Shown here: positions 8,395-15,778 of the stretch, piece by piece
Numbering within the stretch: position 1 is the first letter of the stretch
Layout: every line of letters starts with the position of its first letter
DNA from: [Clostridium] innocuum
Lineage (GTDB): Bacteria; Bacillota_I; Bacilli_A; Erysipelotrichales; Erysipelotrichaceae
DNA length: 64,000 bases
Direction: 5' to 3'
NCBI GenBank assembly: GCA_012317185.1
Contig: CP048838.1
Coordinates: forward strand, 3,224,001-3,288,000
Made by a program: the position numbers and the translations under genes
The notes under the pieces: model-generated
The model's database searches: none
What the model was told of the DNA's origin: nothing
What the model saw: the letters and a program-made list of their open reading frames with translations, nothing else

Positions 8395-9245
8395 TATGCT
8401 TCCCTTCCTTTCGCATTCAGGCGTTCCAGACACTGGCTGGTATCATTGCACTGATAGCTGACACTGCCATTTGTTTCATCGATGATTTCATCCAGATAGA
8501 CATGAGATGCCCCGCACAGCCGGCAGCATTTCCCCTGAAAATCCTCGGTCTCGAAGGGATGATCATCAAAGTCCAGCGATACGACCTTCGTATAGGGTGG
8601 AATCGCATAGATTTTCTTTTCCCGTCCGGCTCCCAAAAGAATCAGTGCCTCGCTTCTCATCATTTTCGGATTGTCAAAGCGGGGGATGGGAGAGGGAGCC
8701 GTCACATAGCGGTCGTTTACGAGTACCGGATGATCGGCACCCATGGTTACTCTTCCATATTTCATAATTTGTTCAAAAAGCAGCAGCCAGGCCCCGGTAT
8801 ATTCCTTTTCGGCATGCAGTCGTCTGGTTGCACGCTCGCTTGGCTCGTATTCCCGCAGCGGTTCCGGTGTCGGTACCTGTAAAATCAGAATCTGGTCTTT
8901 TTTAAGAGGTACCTCCGGTATACGGTGACGTGACTGTATGAGGGTGGCAAGAGCCGTATGCGTGGTCAGCTCTACTCCCGTGGTGGCCCTGATCAGATTT
9001 TTGATACTGATGGCATTGACGCTTTCATCACTGCCCTGATCAATCACCTTAACAATATCCCTTGGACCGACCAGCGAAAGACTCAGCTGAAGTCCGCCGG
9101 TTCCCCAGCCTCTGGCAATCGGCAGCTCCCGGGACGCAAAGGGCACCTGATATCCGGGTATACAGATGGCCTTCAGTGAGGCTCTGCGGATTTCCCGCTT
9201 GCTGCCTTCATCGAAGAAGGCAAAATTATATTTCTTTTTCATCAT
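8394..9245 (-). CDS. phnJ: C-P lyase PhnJ (radical SAM, alpha-D-ribose 1-methylphosphonate 5-phosphate C-P-lyase)
   Basis: A 283-residue catalytic subunit that cleaves the carbon-phosphorus bond, yielding 5-phosphoribosyl 1,2-cyclic phosphate and methane or another alkane. Seen: the glycyl-radical region ARGWGTGG near residue 45, and the Fe-S/catalytic cysteine pattern C-x2-C-x21-C-x5-C near the C-terminus (CRLC, then YQCNDTSQC), exactly the spacing of E. coli Cys241, Cys244, Cys266 and the thiyl-forming Cys272. All key residues are therefore intact and the pathway should be active. It overlaps phnI by about 20 bases and phnK by one base. Confidence 0.95.
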   Translation of the reverse strand: MMKKKYNFAFFDEGSKREIRRASLKAICIPGYQVPFASRELPIARGWGTGGLQLSLSLVGPRDIVKVIDQGSDESVNAISIKNLIRATTGVELTTHTALATLIQSRHRIPEVPLKKDQILILQVPTPEPLREYEPSERATRRLHAEKEYTGAWLLLFEQIMKYGRVTMGADHPVLVNDRYVTAPSPIPRFDNPKMMRSEALILLGAGREKKIYAIPPYTKVVSLDFDDHPFETEDFQGKCCRLCGASHVYLDEIIDETNGSVSYQCNDTSQCLERLNAKGREA

Positions 9246-10338
9246 CGGCCTGTTCCTTCTTTGTTTTTCTCATGCTGTTTAATTTCGATTGAAATGTGAC
9301 ATAGTGGGGAAGCTTTAAGTGCGATATAAAGCCGGTTGCCTCCACCGCATCAATATGGTAGAGCACAAATTCCTCGTCATTGACCGCAAAGCCTTTATCC
9401 TCGCTTTCCAGACATGTATCCAGAATACTCATAGCGATTGCCTTGGTTTCGTTCTGCCCCATGGTGATACCATAGCCGACCTTAAATTCCAGCTCCTTTT
9501 CCCCATTTGGATCGGTTATGGTAACCGGGATCAGACTCTCTACCTCTGTCACCTTGATTTCTCCGATATAATAGGAATCATCCTCATGCTCTGGCTGCAG
9601 AGGATCCGGAACACTGATTGGCAGCTGCCCCACACGCAGCTCCCCCACTGTCGGATGCACAACACCATAGCCGCGCAGGGAAGCATAGCCCAGTGCGGTT
9701 ACCGCCTGCGTCATCCCTCTGCTTAGAATCTGCAGACGCTCACTGCGCTGCGTGGGAAAGCTGAGCATCTGCTTTGTGGCATCCTTCGGAGCACGATTAT
9801 CATTTTCCACCGGTGGCAGCAGCCCTTCCCTGCGCAGATAGTCGCTGACCCTTGGAAGGCGCAAATCTGTTTTCTCTTTGGTGCATTCCTCACTCAGAAA
9901 CGCCTCCACATACTTCTTCAGCTCCTCCTCACGCTCCTGCAACAGATCAAAGTCAAGCAGGCGGTGTACGTAATCATAGCTCGTACCCAGAAGCTGTCCC
10001 TGCGGGATATCCTTAAAGGCTGCGGATATTCTGCGTTCGACCTCCATTTCCCGACTGTCAATAATATGGGAGTAGTACCTGCGCGGCAGTGTGGAGCGAT
10101 AGCTTCGCAGCAGAAATACCGCCTCCTCCATACTGCCCTCTCCCTGCTTGATTGCCAGTGCGGCGAGGGAGGGGTCGTACAGACTGCCTTCACTCATCAC
10201 CTGATCCACCAAAAGCCGCATGCCCTGTTCAATCTGATCAACACTAGCACCGGCGCCCTTTTTGACACGTTCATATTTTAATCGGCGCAGGCTTTCCTCA
10301 ATTGCCTGTTCGCCGCCCTTTACCGCTACATATGCCAT
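9226..10338 (-). CDS. phnI: C-P lyase core subunit PhnI
   Basis: A 370-residue protein starting MAYVAVKGGEQAIEESLRRL, the characteristic PhnI N-terminus; E. coli PhnI is 354 residues. PhnI is the nucleosidase-like subunit that, with PhnG, H and L, replaces adenine of ATP by the phosphonate. Also visible are the conserved RGYGVVHPTVGELRVG stretch and EFVLYHIDAVEATGFISHLK near the end. The start at 10338 follows GGGGATAGG, inside which the phnH stop codon lies, so the two are coupled. A longer frame to 10398 is not supported. Confidence 0.93.
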   Translation of the reverse strand: MAYVAVKGGEQAIEESLRRLKYERVKKGAGASVDQIEQGMRLLVDQVMSEGSLYDPSLAALAIKQGEGSMEEAVFLLRSYRSTLPRRYYSHIIDSREMEVERRISAAFKDIPQGQLLGTSYDYVHRLLDFDLLQEREEELKKYVEAFLSEECTKEKTDLRLPRVSDYLRREGLLPPVENDNRAPKDATKQMLSFPTQRSERLQILSRGMTQAVTALGYASLRGYGVVHPTVGELRVGQLPISVPDPLQPEHEDDSYYIGEIKVTEVESLIPVTITDPNGEKELEFKVGYGITMGQNETKAIAMSILDTCLESEDKGFAVNDEEFVLYHIDAVEATGFISHLKLPHYVTFQSKLNSMRKTKKEQADDEKEI

Positions 10339-10342
10339 TGTC

Positions 10343-10921
10343 CTATCCCCTTTCCACCTGTGTTGTTCTCGGCAGCGCCATACAGTTCGCATCCGCATCG
10401 ATCAAAAGCATATCGAAGCCCAGAGGAAATTCCTCATTCACAAGAGCGCGGACCTCCACCCAGTCACTGTTTAGCGGGGAAGCAATCGTATGTGCGTGCG
10501 GTATGCCGGGACCTCGTAATATCAGCTCGTCTCCCTCCTGCAGAGAATCACATTCCACAAGTAGCGTCGCTCCCAGATGCGGATCCTCCAGCGTGCCTGT
10601 CTGAATCTTCTGCATGATTTCACACAGTCTGTTCCTATGCTTCCCTGTCACAATGACATGTGCTGCGGTTTCCAGCGAACAGCTTTGACAGTAGGTCAGT
10701 CTGGCGATGCTGTCTGTCAGCTGTTCCTCCTCCACAGCATGAAAGCTGGTATCCGCATCCAGCAGCATATACAGCAGTACACCGGTAGCAGCCCGGCATG
10801 GCAGCCCAGCCTCCAACCTGTCCGCCTCCTGCCTCAGACTTACTATTTCACCGGGATAGGCGAAGGCATGAACTACCTGACGGTAGGCATGCTGTATATC
10901 AAATACCATATCAAAGTTCAT
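10343..10921 (-). CDS. phnH: C-P lyase core subunit PhnH
   Basis: A 192-residue protein starting MNFDMVFDIQHAYRQVVHAF (E. coli PhnH, 194). It shows the family segment YPGEIVSL near residue 25, LRGPGIPHAHTI near 150 and DMLLIDADANCMALPRTTQV at the C-terminus. PhnH is the small PLP-transferase-fold subunit of the PhnGHIJ core. ATG at 10921 is chosen over 10951 because AAGGAG is 6 bases upstream and because the longer form would overlap phnG. The phnG stop codon lies 8 bases upstream. Confidence 0.92.
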   Translation of the reverse strand: MNFDMVFDIQHAYRQVVHAFAYPGEIVSLRQEADRLEAGLPCRAATGVLLYMLLDADTSFHAVEEEQLTDSIARLTYCQSCSLETAAHVIVTGKHRNRLCEIMQKIQTGTLEDPHLGATLLVECDSLQEGDELILRGPGIPHAHTIASPLNSDWVEVRALVNEEFPLGFDMLLIDADANCMALPRTTQVERG

Positions 10922-10931
10922 GTTGTTCTCC

Positions 10932-11354
10932 TTACACATCCATCGTTTCAAAGTTCACGCGTGTTTTCAATATACCTGCCACATGTCGTGCATGTGCAGC
11001 ATCCTGCTTCTGTTTCTCCTGAGTCAGAGCCTTTTCCAGCTGATCCACACCGTCAAGCGCTGCATTGCAGGCAGCGTCGATCACTGCCAGAGCATAGGAT
11101 TTCTCCAGCTCATTTCCCTGTATCAGTCCAATGCCGATTGTATCCCTGCACTTTACTCTGGTTTCGCTGACCAGCACCTCTCCCAGATAAAAGAGGGAAT
11201 GCTGTGCGCTTTCTCTCATACGAAGCATTGTCAAAGCATTTTTCGGTTCCTCAATGACATGAAACTGCGTCTGCTGTTCAAAATATTGCGCCCACTGTGT
11301 GAGGAATTCATTTGAACAGTTTACCAGAATCCGGGTTCTTTCTTTACGTTTCAT
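10932..11354 (-). CDS. phnG: C-P lyase core subunit PhnG, first gene of the operon
   Basis: A 140-residue protein with RILVNCSNEFL near the start, a central FYLGEVLVSETRVKC segment and IGIGLIQGNELEKSYALAVI, matching PhnG in order and length. PhnG pairs with PhnI in the core complex. The ATG follows AAGGAGGAGC. It is promoter-proximal: the next gene upstream ends in a strong terminator (11451-11491), so the promoter must lie between about 11355 and 11450, where a TATACT hexamer (minus strand, 11373-11378) is the best -10 candidate but lacks a clear -35. No Pho-box-like repeat was recognised. Confidence 0.9.
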   Translation of the reverse strand: MKRKERTRILVNCSNEFLTQWAQYFEQQTQFHVIEEPKNALTMLRMRESAQHSLFYLGEVLVSETRVKCRDTIGIGLIQGNELEKSYALAVIDAACNAALDGVDQLEKALTQEKQKQDAAHARHVAGILKTRVNFETMDV

Positions 11355-11450
11355 AAGCTCCTCCTTGTTACGAGTATAGCTTACCTTGTAGCCAAGAGAG
11401 GTTTGTTAAGCGGTTGTAAACATTGTGTATGGAAATGATGAAAAAGGTGT

Positions 11451-11491
11451 AAAAAAAGACATTTTGACCGTGGCATATCGATCAAAATGTC
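11451..11491 (-). terminator. Terminator of the AAA ATPase gene
   Basis: GACATTTTGA (11458-11467) and TCAAAATGTC (11482-11491) make a perfect 10-base stem followed on the minus strand by seven T. It separates the ATPase gene from the phn operon. Confidence 0.9.
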
Positions 11492-11553
11492 AATTTGTAG
11501 AAACAGAGGAAGCAGGCCCTGCTTATGGGAGGCAGCTCCTGCCGCTTTTCACT

Positions 11554-12303
11554 TCATTCCTCCAGCAGATAGCTAAGATAGCGTTCGGGCTGTTCAAGAA
11601 ATCTTCTTGTCAGCTGGTAGTGCTCGGTATCCTTATAAGAAACTTCCTGAATGCCTGCTTCTGAGAATTCCAGAAGCTTTGCATAGGGATAGGCCATAAG
11701 CATGGGAGAATGGGTGGCTATGATAAATTGAGAGTTCTGTTGAACCAGTTCATGCACCTCTGCAATCAGCGTGAGAATGCGGGAGGGAGACAGCGCCGCC
11801 TCCGGCTCATCGAGCAGATACAGCCCATTGCCGCCAAAACGATTGTGAATCAGAGAGAGGAAGCTTTCCCCGTGAGACTGCCGGTGCAGGGATACTCCGC
11901 CATAGCTGTCGATGATATGGCGGGAACGATCCGGATATTGATCAAGCTCGTCGATATTAGAGGCGAGATTGTAAAAGCTCTCTGCGCGTAAGAAATAACC
12001 GTCTTTTGGATAGTCGCCTCTCCCCAGCTGAATATGTTCATATAAAGAAGAGTGGGCATCCTGTGTTGAAAAGTTGAAATTTCTAGTGCCTCCTTCCGGG
12101 TTAAAGCCGTAGGAGACAGCGATTGCTTCCAAAAGAGTGGATTTTCCAGTACCGTTTTCTCCGACAAAGAAGGTGACCGGTGCATCAAAGGACAGCTGAC
12201 CCATACTACTCAGACAGCGAACGGCCGGCAAACTTGCAAGATAGGAGTCCGCAGCAGGCGGTGTTGCAATTTTAACATTACTGATATATCTGTTTTTTAT
12301 CAT
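11554..12303 (-). CDS. AAA-family ATPase, SMC/RecF-like (COG3910 type)
   Basis: A 249-residue cytoplasmic ATPase. Seen: Walker A GENGTGKSTLLEAI near residue 49, a Q-loop/insert region rich in aromatic residues, the signature-like GESFLSLI, Walker B GLYLLDEPEAALSPSR near 165 and a switch FIIATHSPML. This is the compact AAA_21/AAA_23 type often associated with DNA repair, phage defence or unknown housekeeping; no toxin or nuclease partner gene is adjacent. The ATG at 12303 is chosen because AGGAGGAGC precedes it; a longer frame to 12366 exists. It is monocistronic. Confidence 0.8.
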   Translation of the reverse strand: MIKNRYISNVKIATPPAADSYLASLPAVRCLSSMGQLSFDAPVTFFVGENGTGKSTLLEAIAVSYGFNPEGGTRNFNFSTQDAHSSLYEHIQLGRGDYPKDGYFLRAESFYNLASNIDELDQYPDRSRHIIDSYGGVSLHRQSHGESFLSLIHNRFGGNGLYLLDEPEAALSPSRILTLIAEVHELVQQNSQFIIATHSPMLMAYPYAKLLEFSEAGIQEVSYKDTEHYQLTRRFLEQPERYLSYLLEE

Positions 12304-12408
12304 GTGTGCTCCTCCTGAGAATCCGGTGGTTATAAACCGCATATCGTATGGGAATTCTGGATGCATTTCTTGTATGTATCATAACATATATTTCAGAATT
12401 ACGGGGAT

Positions 12409-13479
12409 ATGCTTTATCTAAAAAGCAGGCAGAATACGCCCACCTCAGTGGTCGATGAACAGGTGAAAGCTATGCTTCGTGATCAGGTGGAACAAACTTC
12501 AGATATGAATGTTATGGAAAGCTTAGAGGTTTCCGATTTTAAATCTGGAAACGGTTCACAAATATCGAAACAGGCATCGCTTTTTCAAGCCGTCACATCC
12601 CTGGATCGACCTCAGTGATGAAGATTACTTATGTATGATCGGGACAATAGGTAAGGATAAGCATGGAACGTTTCACCCTACAGGCGCAGGCTTACTCATG
12701 TTCGGCAACGAATATCGAATCGTACGCCATTATCATGAATATTCTCTGGATTATCGTGAAATGCTGGACCCCACGATTCGCTGGACTGACCGCTTATACA
12801 CCTCTTCAGGCGAATGGACGGGAAACCTCTTTGATTTTTACTTCCGGGTCTACAACAAAATTATTCTAAATGTAAAAGTACCATTTAAAATGAATGGTGG
12901 TGAACGGGTGGATGATACCCCGGTTCATCGAGCACTGCGTGAGGTACTTGCGAACTGTTTGGTGAATTCCGATTTTTATGTTCCTAGAGGCATTGTAATC
13001 AAGCAGAAAAACGATATATTGATTATTGAAAATCCGGGTACGATTCGTGTTGGAAAATATCAAATGAAAGTAGGAGGCGAATCAGATCCAAGAAACAAAG
13101 CATTCATGAAGATGTTTAACCTGATCGGTTTGGTGAGCGTGCAGGCAGTGGGGTTCCGGAGCTATTCTCTGTATGGGATCAGGAGGGATGGATGGAGCCG
13201 GTTATTGAAGAATCATATAATCCGGGACGCACGATTTTAACGTTGACGTTTGTAAAGAAGGATGAAGAAGCAAAACTGCGGGAAGAAAACACTTCAGCAA
13301 TATGAAATGATAATCGCTATGATGCAGCCGGATGTATGGTATCGCTCTTCTGACTTTCTCAGTTGCTGCAGGTGAAGGAGAGAAGAATTCAAACCCTATT
13401 AAGAGAGCTATGCGAAAACGGCTGCATCGAGGATAATGGTCTGATCAAAGGGAAAAGATATAAAAAAGCCCATAATTAA
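12409..13479 (+). pseudogene. Decayed AlbA_2/HATPase_c_4-type DNA-binding regulator
   Basis: Pieces of one gene in several frames. Visible in order: a fragment with SVVDEQVKAMLRDQ (about 12442-12500); after a frame change near 12540, HPWIDLSDEDYLCMIGTIGK and GTFHPTGAGLLMFGNEYRIV; DYREMLDPTIRWTDRLYTSS; the HATPase-like REVLANCLVNSDFY and IIENPGTIRVG; another frame change near 13130 leading to GERAGSGVPELFSVW; and a C-terminal winged helix RRIQTLLRELCENGCI ending at 13479. The usual N-terminal AlbA_2 domain is missing, and the AAYxHRDY-like motif has lost its usual residues. At least two frameshifts and an N-terminal deletion make it non-functional. Intact relatives are helicase/regulator-like proteins of unclear role. 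Confidence 0.8.
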
Positions 13480-13723
13480 ACAGGTGTTAATGATCAGCGT
13501 CAAATAATTATGTACAAGATCTTTTAATTCTAAACCAGTGACTAAGTTTGCATATTCAATGGCAATTACTTCTTCAAAATATTCTTTATGCCTTTCCTTT
13601 GAATAATTCAAAAAATCTGTAAAACATTTTTTGTACTGATTTATAGTTGAATCTTTATAATGTTTTTTTGTGCATTATATCAATTAATGCATCAGCACAA
13701 TGCGATATTTTAATTTTGTCCAT
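13480..13723 (-). pseudogene. Tyrosine recombinase N-terminal remnant
   Basis: Starting from an excellent site (AAGGAGGTCC then ATG at 13723) the frame reads MDKIKISHCADALIDIMHKK, and after a one-base shift in a run of A continues HYKDSTINQYKKCFTDFLNY and SKERHKEYFEEVI. This resembles the SAM-like core-binding domain of phage-type integrases. It stops after about 75 residues where it meets the end of the upstream pseudogene, so the catalytic domain is absent. AT-rich, unlike the surrounding housekeeping genes, consistent with decayed mobile DNA. Confidence 0.6.
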
Positions 13724-13776
13724 AGTTAGGACCTCCTTCGTGGTTGATTCCACAAAAGAAGTATTTGCATATAAAA

Positions 13777-13867
13777 AAATAATGTAAAGTGGTTTCGCTC
13801 AATTCCCTTATAAATAAAGGCTTTAAAACTTCTACTTTACATTATTTCTAACTTTACATTATTTCCA
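13777..13867. repeat. Three-copy 13-mer cluster (one inverted, two direct 17-bp repeats)
   Basis: ACTTTACATTATTTCTA (13834-13850) is repeated directly as ACTTTACATTATTTCCA (13851-13867); the reverse complement AAATAATGTAAAGT occurs at 13777-13790. The inverted pair could fold into a 13-base stem with a 43-base loop. The array begins exactly where homology of the neighbouring ATPase fragment breaks off, so it may mark an insertion or deletion boundary. Confidence 0.7.
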
Positions 13868-13953
13868 ACTTGCCGGACACCCTTTAGTACCATCGCTTTG
13901 CGTTCTTCACTAGCCTTCCATTCCATTAAGTTTTCAATTGCATTACGTTCCAA
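13837..13953 (-). pseudogene. AAA ATPase (DUF4143-type) N-terminal remnant
   Basis: From a TTG start at 13953 behind GGTGAT the frame reads LERNAIENLMEWKASEERKA then MVLKGVRQVG, the start of the ATPase family whose next residues should be the Walker A KT. Here the sequence changes instead into NNVKLEIM and stop, inside the 17-bp repeats. Only 38 codons remain and the nucleotide-binding loop is lost. Confidence 0.6.
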
Positions 13954-14170
13954 GGAAATCACCGTCCTTTCATTGTTAAATCTAGCTTGACACAGTATTC
14001 CTAATATATCCACTTATATTTTGCACATTTTCCTAATAAAAACATATCATTAAAAACACATTTTTCTAAAAATAGGATGATCTATCTCGGATATTGATGC
14101 ATATCTAAACAATGCTTGTCACGCTTTATTTTATGGATTTAAAATGTCACTTCCAATAGGATTATAGAAC

Positions 14171-14201
14171 AAAAATAACGGCCGCATGAATCAGCCGTTA
14201 T
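14171..14201 (-). terminator. Terminator of the fatty acid operon
   Basis: ATAACGGC (14175-14182) pairs perfectly with GCCGTTAT (14194-14201), followed on the minus strand by a T run. It lies directly after plsC. Confidence 0.9.
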
Positions 14202-14207
14202 CTCTCT

Positions 14208-14891
14208 TTATGCTTCATCCAGAACCCGCTGCATTTCCTCCTGCAGTTGTACAGTTACACCCTCCGCCTTTAAAGGCTTGTAATCTTCATAATACAGCGG
14301 CTTTAGGATATGAATATGAAACGTTCCCTTATGCTTCATCACATCCATATAGTCGTAGGAATTTTTTAATACTATAGGAACAATGCAAGCCTTTGCCATA
14401 AACGCCGGCTGCATGGAGCCAGCCTGCATGGGATGCATTACACCGCCCTTGCTTCTGGTTCCCTCCGGGAAAATCAGCAGATTATCCTTCGCCTTGAGCC
14501 GTCTTGCGGCCTCCCGCAGCATACGAATGGCACTTCCGCGATCCTCTCTGTCAAATAGTATGACCTCCAGTGTCTTTGACCACGCAGCCACATACGGCAC
14601 CTTTTCATTTTCTTTTTTGGAGATAAAGGTAAACGGCAGATCAAGGACAGCCATCTGTAGCAGCATATCGAATTCGCTCTGGTGATTGCATACAAACAAA
14701 ATCGGCAGATCCTTAGGCAGCTGTTCCTGAAATTGTACATCCAGTGTCACACGATAATGCGACAACAGCCTTTCCGACCATTTCTTCATACATGCATACC
14801 GCTGTGCAAACGGTTTTTTCCGTACAAGGACAGCATCGATCCAGCTTCTTGGAATGAGCCAGAGAAGATACAGACTTCGCAATATATACAT
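14208..14891 (-). CDS. plsC: 1-acyl-sn-glycerol-3-phosphate acyltransferase (PlsC family)
   Basis: A 227-residue membrane-associated acyltransferase that makes phosphatidic acid from lysophosphatidic acid and acyl donors. Seen: an N-terminal hydrophobic segment ILRSLYLLWLIPRSW, catalytic NHQSEFD (Hx4D, about residues 69-75), and the phosphate-binding FPEGTRSKGG. ATG at 14891 is preferred over GTG 14897 because AAGGAG (the last codons of acpS) lies 9 bases before it. It is the last gene of the fatty acid operon, linking chain synthesis to phospholipid assembly. Confidence 0.88.
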   Translation of the reverse strand: MYILRSLYLLWLIPRSWIDAVLVRKKPFAQRYACMKKWSERLLSHYRVTLDVQFQEQLPKDLPILFVCNHQSEFDMLLQMAVLDLPFTFISKKENEKVPYVAAWSKTLEVILFDREDRGSAIRMLREAARRLKAKDNLLIFPEGTRSKGGVMHPMQAGSMQPAFMAKACIVPIVLKNSYDYMDVMKHKGTFHIHILKPLYYEDYKPLKAEGVTVQLQEEMQRVLDEA

Positions 14892-14897
14892 AAACAC

Positions 14898-15236
14898 CTA
14901 CTCCTTCATCGCCGCTGCATAGGCAATGGCATATTCTTTTTCATGAGATATGGATACCTCTACCTGAAGACCTGCGATATAGCATGTGGGAGCACCAGCG
15001 GCATCCGCAAGAATTTCAACAGCGGAAAGGACATAGGATTTCTCCTTATGCACCGCTTTGATAACCGCCTCCTTAGCCGCAAAGCGACCTGCCAGCCATT
15101 CCGCACGGCGTTCTTTTGGAATGCGGTCAAACAGCTTTCGCTCCTGTTCACTCAGCACACGCAGAAACGATTCCTTTTCCATAGCACGTTTTATTCTTAC
15201 GATTTCCACAATATCACAGCCTACTCCAAGCAGCAT
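14898..15236 (-). CDS. acpS: Holo-[acyl-carrier-protein] synthase
   Basis: A 112-residue phosphopantetheinyl transferase that activates AcpP with the 4'-phosphopantetheine of CoA. Seen: GVGCDIVEIVRIKRA at the N-terminus (metal-binding Asp) and RFAAKEAVIKAV near residue 58, plus VSISHEKEYAIAYAA at the end. The start MLLGVGCD at 15236 gives the normal family length (about 115-125); the frame continues open upstream to 15335 without family resemblance. There is a 105-base gap to fabZ. Immediately upstream of plsC. Confidence 0.92.
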   Translation of the reverse strand: MLLGVGCDIVEIVRIKRAMEKESFLRVLSEQERKLFDRIPKERRAEWLAGRFAAKEAVIKAVHKEKSYVLSAVEILADAAGAPTCYIAGLQVEVSISHEKEYAIAYAAAMKE

Positions 15237-15341
15237 AGCCCTACCTCTTTTCCTTATTATATACGGGCGAAAAGCGATATATTTCCACCCGTTGTGCGCA
15301 GCAGTTGTTGAGCTGGAAATGCGTGCTGCGTACACGGTTTT

Positions 15342-15776
15342 TTATTTCTTCGGATCTTCCACCGCAAACATCATTTCCGCAGTCAGTGCAACCTCACCAT
15401 CCACGCTGGCAACGGCATTCACGAAGGCGATACCCATACGTTCTCTGGTAACCTCTGCCTCCAGCTTCAACACATCCCCGGGAATCACCTGACGCTTGAA
15501 GCGCGCCTTGTTGATACCGGCAAACAATCCGATTTTCCCTTTGTTTTCTTCCTTGCTCAGCAGCATGACTGCCACGGTCTGTGCCAGCGCCTCCAGCTGC
15601 AGGACACCCGGCATGATTGCCTTCTGCGGAAAATGTCCGAGAAACTGCATCTCATTGGCACTGATGCATTTGATTCCCACAACCTTGTTTCCCTCGATGC
15701 TCTCAATGCGGTCCACCAGCAGAAACGGATAGCGGTGCGGTATGATTTTCTGAATATCATCACTGTTATAGATCAT
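15342..15776 (-). CDS. fabZ: 3-hydroxyacyl-ACP dehydratase FabZ
   Basis: A 144-residue hot-dog-fold dehydratase. Seen: IIPHRYPFLLVDRI near the start, catalytic His in FLGHFPQKAIMPG and catalytic Glu in GVLQLEALAQ. It removes water from 3-hydroxyacyl-ACP in each elongation round. No fabA, fabM or fabN isomerase is present in the cluster, so how unsaturated chains are made (if at all) is not shown here. ATG 15776 is two bases after the fabF stop; the frame could extend to 15791 within fabF. Confidence 0.93.
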   Translation of the reverse strand: MIYNSDDIQKIIPHRYPFLLVDRIESIEGNKVVGIKCISANEMQFLGHFPQKAIMPGVLQLEALAQTVAVMLLSKEENKGKIGLFAGINKARFKRQVIPGDVLKLEAEVTRERMGIAFVNAVASVDGEVALTAEMMFAVEDPKK

Positions 15777-15778
15777 GC

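Noticed and set aside
11355..11450. Pho box or PhnF operator in front of phnG
   Set aside because: No direct TT(A/T)ACA-type repeats or convincing -35 element could be found.
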